Source: Amoebophrya sp. AT5.2 (lineage: Eukaryota > Sar > Dinophyceae > Syndiniales > Amoebophryaceae). Taken from it: 11,564 nucleotides of DNA. Within the stretch, counting starts at the first letter, position 1, and the number at the start of each line of letters is the position of its first letter. The notes beneath the pieces were generated by a model. It made no database searches, was not told the DNA's origin, and saw only the letters and a program-made list of their open reading frames with translations. The stretch lies in assembly GCA_005223375.1 (NCBI GenBank), contig RXOD01006022.1, positions 1 to 11,564 of the forward strand, given 5' to 3'. Both the position numbers and the translations under genes were made by a program. This document shows, piece after piece, positions 7,001-11,564 of this stretch.

Positions 7001-9283
7001 CTGCAGTCGTTCATCTTCTATCCCGAGGAAACGGACGGGGAAGTCGAAGTGCCGGGCGGAAGTAGTGACGAACATGAGCAGAAGATGAAGATCTCGTCGG
7101 ACCACGCCAAGTGGTCCAGTGAGCCCACAGCCGTTCACCTACCGGTTCTGGAGCCACCAGCTGGGCAGTTTGCTCGTTTGGGTGCCGCCATGCACAGGAT
7201 CGAAACGCTGGCAGCGCGCACCAAAGGGATGTTTTCGCGACCGCCAGGCGCGGCGCAACTTTTCCGGGCACAGGTGGAGCAGACCCTCCACACCGCCGAA
7301 ACGAAATACGGAGCGACGTTTTACAGGGGAAATGCGGCCGCGCTCCTACCGTTCGAGATCGCGACGGGGGACACTTCTGCCACTCCAGACGAGGAGCAAG
7401 GGGGGGATCCACGACCAGCACCACGTGCAGTTGTCGAGGAGAAAAAGGCAAGCACGAGTTTGCTCGCTCTCCGCAAGAAAACGCTGTTTTCCATCAGCCC
7501 GGATGGCGCAGAGATCACGCACTACGGCAGAGTTGTCGCACCTGACGGAGCGGATCCGGGCGCGAACTATCTCGATCGCGTCTGGGGCCGCCTCAACCGT
7601 GCCGTTTTCCTGCCGTGCTTGCAGGAGTTGCAGTCGATTGCAAACAAGAAGCAATTGGTGCGAGGGTGCGTGCGTCTCGCGGAGTTCATCGAGATGCATT
7701 TCGTGCCTGAGGCGCTGCTGCGGCCGGCCTTTCTGCGATTGGCGGGACTGGAGCGGGAAAGTGTGTCATGCGCGGACGCTGCGCGGAACCGCCGATCTGA
7801 GCTGCGCAGAAGAACAGAGGCGCGAGAGGGTGCTGAGAGCAGGGTGAATGTCTGGAACACGCGCGCGCTGGTCGCGGTCCTGCACGCCGCTGGTGTCAAG
7901 AAATTCGTGACTTCAGGGTTTTATCGCCTGCAGCACAATGCCGTGGTGAGTAGGGCGTTGAAGCCGGATTTGGTGGGCGCAGAAGGCGCGCGTGGCGAGG
8001 TAGCAAGCGCCACCTCCGCGGATGCGGATGTTTCCGGGGATCTTGTTGCAGGAAGAACACTACCACTTCTAGTCGTGCAACCAGAGGGGGAAGCTAGTTT
8101 GGTTGAAATCGAGGAACAAGACGAGGACCAGCAGCTGTACATGGACAATCTTCCCTCGTCCTCGTCGGCCACGGAAGGAGCCGCAACAGAAATCGAGGCA
8201 GAGCCGGACGCAGCTGCTGCCGTGGCGGCAGGGGCAGCTGATTCACCAATTGCCGCTGTGATGCAGAAGTTTATCGGAGATACGATCACTCACTATCTGC
8301 CGAAATGGATGCAGGCAACAGTGCTGCAAGATGAAAAGCCGCCGTCCCTTCATCAAGACTCAGGATCGGCATCGGGATCGGAAATAACAGTGCTCACTGC
8401 CCCCGTGCTCGCGGAACTTGAGCTCGATCCCGATCTCTCCATGATCCGAAGTGATCCCATGCCCACGTCGGAGCCCGCGCTCCGGAAGGGGGATTACGAG
8501 CCTGCTGGTGAAAGTGGCCGTAGTTCCCCTTCCGCAGCCCCGCCTCGTCCACTCGCAGCGCCGCCGTCTCGGTCCTCGCCGCAGTCTCGGACCAGCAAGA
8601 ACACTGACTTCTACGACTCCGCCGGCGAGCCCGAGGGTGAGGGAATGGAAGCAGACGGGTGGGCAGCATTCAAGAGTAGACTGCTCGCGAATGTTGCCTC
8701 GAAAGGCTCCATGAAAAGCTCCTCAGACGGACTTGCAGTGGGACTACCGTCGAACAAGAGCAGTCCGGAAGATGACCACGGCGAAGGTACCGGTAGCGAG
8801 GAAAACCTGCCGCAGCCCATGAGCGATGTGGATAGTCGTCCCCGTGACGAAGAAGGCGCAGCTGTTTCACTCGAACTCGCATCCGCAGCCTCCGATGAAA
8901 GTCGTAGCGCACCAACACAAACACTTCCAGACCAGCAACGTGAAGAGATGGCGGCCGTGACACCTCTCTTCTACAACGACGCCCACGTTGACGACGAAAG
9001 ACGCGCTCGGTCGTTGATGCTTCCAGCCACCGCTCCAGCAGCGTCCGCGTCGAGTCATGTACTTTTGATGCGGCCGGCGCTCACACTTCCAAGAAGGTCA
9101 GGAGCGGCGGGTAGTCGCGCCAACAGCAGTGGGAGTGTTACCCCGAATGGGACCGGGGCGCCAAGACGACCGCTTTGGAAGCCACCCTCGAGACAAGAAT
9201 CGGGGAGCGGCACGCCTGCGGAATGCCGGAGCGTCGGTTCTTTTGGTACCACCAGTCTAAGGAGTGAGACGTCAAAACCGTAA
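4058..9283 (+). CDS. Giant, largely disordered protein of 1741 residues (gene 2)
   Basis: A single ORF without introns. The ATG has A at -3 and is preceded by an in-frame TAG at 4037-4039, so this start is well supported. I recognise no family. Residues about 60-590 are Ser/Pro/Ala/Gly-rich and probably disordered. Ordered-looking islands follow. At 596-655 there is an aromatic block (LLSYYAHYYNHEP, then MKWEW from 633). Residues 749-878 are helical and charged, with a probable coiled coil at about 800-878. Residues 1033-1103 are amphipathic. Residues 1135-1300 are the most protein-like part, with ITHYGR, LDRVWGRL, a Leu-rich helix run (EFIEMHF, LLRPAFLRLAGLE) and GFYRLQHN. Residues 1396-1430 form a short helix (ITHYLPKWM). 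The remaining C-terminus is again Ser/Pro/Glu-rich. The short motif APRRPL occurs at 535 and 1701. No signal peptide or membrane segment is visible. A scaffold or cytoskeleton-associated role would fit this layout but is inference only. Confidence 0.85.
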   Translation: MCSVPQSPRSFLADDHGVGNATPTPMMATDVKTVSQQNRLARLQRLKSLALARANGKSADVKNPTSRPRLQPGHIHRLSSGQPDVPRGAGLPVLLFSGTTEGDRLEDPEPEADSRVTGGAGNKSLPDSDPPVIDPDANESDADAAQKRQRISILDPDLDDAEADDRPGGRPRLSVAAAAPSKMRMSSALALTMLPAAPEPDRDQTRRGEAAVAVQQEPSTEHATAARVSSNAPESPRAAPASPTLSSSSVIGIQTSPSSGSPPVPPGSRSRRTMSVLRMGTNESSQLLGGGKVLPPATTSSSAAERVAKASGGGPMLPPNADDVELAAEARPPPGAAGAAPQDFAFVRGTESVDFRFIRPVEDERQGPAVPQVQVPQLAEQLPPPPEQNVTLDTAHRRRSGSLRLFSSALSSFSSSGSSRPKRRPGRPDHQVRSLLPSGVPVVPAIPLPEEDESEAEGSCGAGSGTVAENEMNKECANTTVSEGGAAAFTVAPLTGGHAYVEGTARADHQDSSVHDHASAVVPGHPSTTTAGVSAPRRPLFPARPKTPRSDFESSVSDEAPTQLHQPLPFASVVGVDAVPTTGATGAGARDKEKNLLSYYAHYYNHEPHRATRFARPVDSASGEPFYKLSSQMKWEWDEKMQHAQARTFEAAAGGSAASSSTTSTSTKLGYRGFAGPLQFPSSFLTPLDPPQLLVQNGNPGVQLSPASPSSSSSRARLSRMRTRPPARPPPPLQLPLPVLGGGSAGRQKPVDLAKLMRHNFVVRHTKLPTPRKVLTSHELSIAALNAELFARVLPRVRNRARHRVMKAAFRTLRTQVEEDEDLAASKIEKVKAKVRTAKWEFAIEVTEQIDRLRVLFQKAREMDDATAEEEIAAMERAGKGTAIGFGGGRRQNTFHLDDEDLLDPFVEADHEFGRADSALGQEDNAGPQSSAPIALPGGEMKIAELRRTLQLSAKLRTSHPVTIGTNSPGAEMLEGNEQQNLQSFIFYPEETDGEVEVPGGSSDEHEQKMKISSDHAKWSSEPTAVHLPVLEPPAGQFARLGAAMHRIETLAARTKGMFSRPPGAAQLFRAQVEQTLHTAETKYGATFYRGNAAALLPFEIATGDTSATPDEEQGGDPRPAPRAVVEEKKASTSLLALRKKTLFSISPDGAEITHYGRVVAPDGADPGANYLDRVWGRLNRAVFLPCLQELQSIANKKQLVRGCVRLAEFIEMHFVPEALLRPAFLRLAGLERESVSCADAARNRRSELRRRTEAREGAESRVNVWNTRALVAVLHAAGVKKFVTSGFYRLQHNAVVSRALKPDLVGAEGARGEVASATSADADVSGDLVAGRTLPLLVVQPEGEASLVEIEEQDEDQQLYMDNLPSSSSATEGAATEIEAEPDAAAAVAAGAADSPIAAVMQKFIGDTITHYLPKWMQATVLQDEKPPSLHQDSGSASGSEITVLTAPVLAELELDPDLSMIRSDPMPTSEPALRKGDYEPAGESGRSSPSAAPPRPLAAPPSRSSPQSRTSKNTDFYDSAGEPEGEGMEADGWAAFKSRLLANVASKGSMKSSSDGLAVGLPSNKSSPEDDHGEGTGSEENLPQPMSDVDSRPRDEEGAAVSLELASAASDESRSAPTQTLPDQQREEMAAVTPLFYNDAHVDDERRARSLMLPATAPAASASSHVLLMRPALTLPRRSGAAGSRANSSGSVTPNGTGAPRRPLWKPPSRQESGSGTPAECRSVGSFGTTSLRSETSKP

Positions 9284-9423
9284 ACCAACAGTAAGTTAGT
9301 ACATGTTCAACATGCGTTCAGGGACGCTCACAAAGAATTTAATTGGCTGCTGTTGATGGTCAACATGTGCGCCACAAGCTGCAAGAGCAAGTGTACAATT
9401 CGTGATATTAACACTTACTATTT

Positions 9424-9473
9424 CTCGCTGGTGTTGTGGCAGTGAAAATCAAAAAGAACAAGCACCAGCGGAG
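9424..9473. repeat. Long bulged hairpin downstream of gene 2
   Basis: Positions 9424-9437 and 9458-9473 are reverse complementary along their whole length apart from two single-base bulges. The core cgctggtg (9426-9433) pairs perfectly with caccagcg (9463-9470). The loop is 20 nt and A-rich. It lies about 140 nt after the gene 2 stop, so it may be a 3' UTR structure or a small structured RNA. Confidence 0.55.
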
Positions 9474-9536
9474 AACCAAATTCGCGACCGTCTCTTTTTC
9501 CACGTCCACCGTGTTGGCATGTTCACTGAGATTGAT

Positions 9537-9563
9537 ATCAAGTGCTAGGTAATAGTACTTGAT
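9537..9563. repeat. Compact 11-bp hairpin with 5-nt loop
   Basis: atcaagtgcta (9537-9547) pairs with tagtacttgat (9553-9563) with a single G-T wobble, around the loop ggtaa. It is the tightest stem-loop I found in the window. It could act in 3' end formation of gene 2 or be the core of a small RNA; no tRNA or snoRNA boxes are seen around it. Confidence 0.6.
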
Positions 9564-9655
9564 GACCGGAGGCTTCGGATCCTCTAAGCTGCGTCATACG
9601 ACATCGGCTCCCGCGTTTTGCGTTTCTCATTTCCTTTTCCTTTGCCTGAGCAATT

Positions 9656-9669
9656 CAAGAACAAAGAAA
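9656..9669 (+). repeat. Shared intergenic motif 1, copy B
   Basis: Exact second copy of the 14-mer at 3576-3589. Here it lies 36 nt before shared motif 2, whereas in the first spacer the two are 248 nt apart, so the order is conserved but the spacing is not. Confidence 0.6.
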
Positions 9670-9691
9670 TTCTGTACTGTCAATCTACAGT

Positions 9692-9704
9692 AGCAGAAGT
9701 AGCT
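9692..9704 (+). repeat. Shared intergenic motif 2, copy B
   Basis: Exact second copy of the 13-mer at 3824-3836. It overlaps the right flank of a small inverted repeat tactgt/acagta (9675-9680 and 9687-9692) and is followed by the imperfect tandem ctgtaccag/ctgtagcaccag. Confidence 0.6.
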
Positions 9705-9732
9705 GTACCAGTACCTGTAGCACCAGAAACAG

Positions 9733-9738
9733 AATAAA
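9733..9738 (+). terminator. Candidate poly(A) signal AATAAA downstream of gene 2
   Basis: AATAAA occurs about 450 nt after the gene 2 stop, followed by GGGG and then a T7 run at 9751-9757. A cleavage site here would make a long 3' UTR that includes both hairpins. Only the sequence match supports it. Confidence 0.25.
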
Positions 9739-9874
9739 AGGGGATACAGGTTTTTTTCCAATGTATCGCAATGGCAAAGGCAATCTGCATCTGCTGTACT
9801 TCTTAGATCGTGTCGTGGTATCGGTTCCGTCCGCGCCCCTAAGGTAAACTTGGAGGAGCAGCTCCTGCGACATC

Positions 9875-9904
9875 ATGATACGCATACGGTGTCGGCAAGC
9901 CTAA
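9875..9904 (+). promoter_or_regulatory. Possible upstream mini-ORF in the gene 3 leader
   Basis: An ATG at 9875 opens nine codons ending in TAA at 9902-9904, 112 nt before the gene 3 start. It overlaps the left arm and loop of the hairpin at 9887-9920. If the transcript begins upstream of 9875 it could reduce translation of gene 3. A pyrimidine-rich stretch ending in AG at 9843 could instead be a leader acceptor, which would keep this mini-ORF in the mRNA. Confidence 0.3.
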
Positions 9905-9920
9905 GCGTAACCCGACACTG
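9887..9920. repeat. 9-bp hairpin in the gene 3 leader
   Basis: gtgtcgg (9889-9895) pairs with ccgacac (9912-9918), extended outward by a G-T wobble and a C-G pair to 9887/9920, around a 16-nt loop. Just upstream, aggagc-a-gctcct (9854-9866) is another near-palindrome. Both would lie in the 5' leader of gene 3. Confidence 0.5.
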
Positions 9921-10016
9921 CACTGCGTTGATCAACTGATTTGCTAGCCGAGGCAGGAGTAACTCAACGCAACAGAGAACGAAGACCGATAACGCAGTCG
10001 CAGTCGCAACCGCAAA

Positions 10017-11564
10017 ATGACTTCCTCATCGTCCTCCCAGCCGTCGTCTAAGTACGTGAACATGAATCGTTCGTCCTACCAAAGCGTTGCGACGGAAGAT
10101 TTGCGCGAATCTCTCTTGTCCGCCCAAGCCGCGCAGCAAAATGCGCAGAGCAGCAGGGAAAACAACATCAAGTCGCAGCATCAGTATGGCGTCAACGCCA
10201 AGTCGCGGCGGGTCTCTATCCACACGGGCGCCGCAAGCCCGCTCATCATGCGCGCCCACAAGCAGGGCCTGTCAGCCGACTATTACTACACGGGCCCGGG
10301 GACAGCCTCCAGTCCCTTATCACCGTCGCAAACGAGCACGGCGGGCGGGCCGCACCGACACCCGTCCGGCTCTTTTCCACATCCTGGGATGTCGGAGCCG
10401 GGTTTTCCGGTCCAACAGTCCGAATTACGAGCAACGAGAACAACGAGCAGCGGGAAGCTGCTGGGCGAGACAGCCGCCTTGTTGGGTGGGACGCCGGCGT
10501 CTGCGATGGGCGGCGGCGGCCGCGGGTTTGACGCGACAGCAGGTGCCGCGGGAGACTACCACTACCTCAAGGGTAGCCCTGGCGGAGACGCAACGCTACT
10601 GGACGAGCCTTCTCGCCTCGGGGTTAGTTTAACGTCCGCACTGGCGGCACTCGTCGGGAGATGTCTCCCTGGTGGGAGTAGTGCTGCAAAAGTCCCAGGA
10701 CAACTCCCCTTGAGCAAGGACGCAGAGGATGCCGGAAATAAAACGGGACCAGAGGACCTCCACGAGCAGCAAATGACAGGACGAGAGCAGACCACCGGAC
10801 TGACTTCGGCCTCCGCCGCCGAGGAGCTGCGACGCGTTTCGATCGCGCTTTCCTACGGCGTGATCAACTTCGTGTGCGTGCTGCCTACGTTGGTTGCCTA
10901 CGCGCACATTGTGTACGCCAGCAACGACTTCGAACCCTTCATGCCCTACATTTTGAAGATCGTGATGCTTTCTTCGCTGGTCCACCAGGCCGTGTTCAGC
11001 TACTACTCCTGCCTTCCGTTCGCGATCGGCCAAGTGCAGGACGTGGGGCTCATTTTTCTCGCCGCGATCACGAAAAACGTGCAGGAGCTCGCCGCCTACA
11101 ACAACGCGGTAAACGTCACCGCGGACGGCGCGTCCGCGCAGCACCTGATCTCCACGAAAGAAGTCGTCGCCACGTCTCTGTGGGCCGGGGGCATCAGCAC
11201 GGCGCTCACCGGACTGGTGGTGTTCTTCGTCGGCTACAAGAACCTGGTCGACTACGTCGCGTTGCTCCCGCTGCCAGTCGTCGGCGGGTACCTGGGCTAC
11301 ATCGGCTGGTTCTGCGTGGCGGCGGGACTCACGATCATGAGCGGGGACCAAATCAACGCGCCGTGGACGGTGGGGCCGCTGTTTCGGATGGAGCAGGTGC
11401 CGTACATCGCCTTCTTCTGCGTTTTTTTGTTTACCTTCCTCTTCATCCACTACCGCCTGTCGCACTACGTCTTCGTCATGCCTATGACCGGACCAGCTGG
11501 TAAGTGGGGAACTGGTAAGTACTGTGTAATGGGTTCCCTTGGGTGGCGGGTTGCTCTAGGTGGC
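10017..11564 (+). CDS. SulP/SLC26-family anion transporter, first exon (gene 3, 3' incomplete)
   Basis: The ATG at 10017 has A at -3 and follows an in-frame TAA at 9990-9992. The frame stays open for 516 codons to the window edge, though the exon probably ends at 11499 or 11514. Residues 1-270 are a hydrophilic Ser/Gln/Gly-rich cytosolic extension with a basophilic kinase-type site RRVS at 64-67. Hydrophobic segments follow at about 277-301, 309-334, 340-361, 383-406, 412-441 and 461-478. The stretch LPFAIGQVQDVGLIFLAA (333-350) and LPLPVVGGYLGYIGWF (417-432) match the membrane core of SulP transporters as I know it from yeast, oomycete and algal members. These proteins move sulfate, bicarbonate or other anions across membranes. 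The substrate cannot be read here. The remaining helices and the usual STAS domain must lie in later exons outside the window. The reading after residue 494 no longer resembles the family, which supports a donor there. Confidence 0.85.
   Translation, partial: MTSSSSSQPSSKYVNMNRSSYQSVATEDLRESLLSAQAAQQNAQSSRENNIKSQHQYGVNAKSRRVSIHTGAASPLIMRAHKQGLSADYYYTGPGTASSPLSPSQTSTAGGPHRHPSGSFPHPGMSEPGFPVQQSELRATRTTSSGKLLGETAALLGGTPASAMGGGGRGFDATAGAAGDYHYLKGSPGGDATLLDEPSRLGVSLTSALAALVGRCLPGGSSAAKVPGQLPLSKDAEDAGNKTGPEDLHEQQMTGREQTTGLTSASAAEELRRVSIALSYGVINFVCVLPTLVAYAHIVYASNDFEPFMPYILKIVMLSSLVHQAVFSYYSCLPFAIGQVQDVGLIFLAAITKNVQELAAYNNAVNVTADGASAQHLISTKEVVATSLWAGGISTALTGLVVFFVGYKNLVDYVALLPLPVVGGYLGYIGWFCVAAGLTIMSGDQINAPWTVGPLFRMEQVPYIAFFCVFLFTFLFIHYRLSHYVFVMPMTGPAGKWGTGKYCVMGSLGWRVALGG
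11497..11520 (+). other. Two tandem in-frame 5' splice donors
   Basis: The 9-mer ctggtaagt occurs at 11497-11505 and 11512-11520. Both contain a consensus donor G|GTAAGT, with GT at 11500 and 11515. They are 15 nt apart and both are phase 1, so choosing the second would only insert five residues (Lys, Trp, Gly, Thr, Gly or equivalent). The first donor fits the end of recognisable SulP sequence. Confidence 0.6.

Larger units (their letters stand above)
9284..10016. other. Intergenic spacer between genes 2 and 3
   Basis: This 733-bp A+T-richer spacer has no supportable protein gene. It should hold the 3' UTR of gene 2 and the promoter and leader of gene 3. A perfect donor-like GTAAGT is at 9291-9296, just after the gene 2 stop. 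Small palindromes catgtt-c-aacatg (9302-9314) and tgttga-tgg-tcaaca (9351-9365) lie in the presumed 3' UTR. Two longer hairpins, AATAAA, the shared motifs and a mini-ORF are listed separately. Confidence 0.7.

Noticed and set aside
7119..7847. Plus-strand frame of 242 codons within gene 2
   Set aside because: It overlaps the most protein-like island of gene 2 in another frame and its peptide is Arg/Ser-rich, typical of a shifted reading of GC-rich coding DNA.
10629..11465. Open minus-strand frame of 278 codons
   Set aside because: It lies opposite the SulP membrane core; the highly G/C third positions of the real gene keep the antisense frame open, and its peptide is His/Arg/Asp-rich without structure.

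Overview
This looks like nuclear DNA of a unicellular eukaryote. Three long same-strand genes are separated by two A+T-richer spacers of similar size (725 and 733 bp). Third codon positions are strongly G/C-biased, there are no Shine-Dalgarno-type sites, and the last gene runs into canonical GTAAGT splice donors. The proteins have long Ser/Pro/Ala-rich disordered stretches. Unidirectional gene order, GC-rich coding sequence and few introns fit an alveolate of the dinoflagellate lineage (for example a syndinian such as Amoebophrya). That placement is inference; no diagnostic spliced-leader or organism-specific marker is visible.

Region 1-3332: a gene for a nucleotidyltransferase-fold-like protein. 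It has a GGS...GGSDIDLY motif followed by FQVQI...FDLPACQ and KYWMRGF motifs, then an unrecognised C-terminal half. Its reading frame is disturbed in three places: a palindromic and directly repeated stretch with an in-frame stop near the left edge (83-194), a +1 frame change around two homopolymers (347-368), and a coding-like in-frame tail of 36 codons beyond the TAA at 3219-3221. It is either a decaying gene, a gene with recoding, or a sequence with errors.

Region 3333-4057: a spacer with a candidate poly(A) signal, short palindromes and two short motifs that recur in the second spacer. Region 4058-9283: one uninterrupted 1741-codon ORF for a very large, mostly disordered protein with several folded, helix-rich islands; I do not recognise the family. 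Region 9284-10016: the second spacer, carrying two good hairpins, another AATAAA, the shared motifs, and an upstream mini-ORF overlapping a hairpin just before the next gene.

Region 10017-11564: the first exon of a SulP/SLC26-type anion transporter, with a cytosolic extension of about 270 residues followed by the first membrane segments. It remains open to the window edge, and two tandem GTAAGT donors 15 nt apart probably end the exon. The three genes show no obvious functional link; they are neighbours rather than a pathway.
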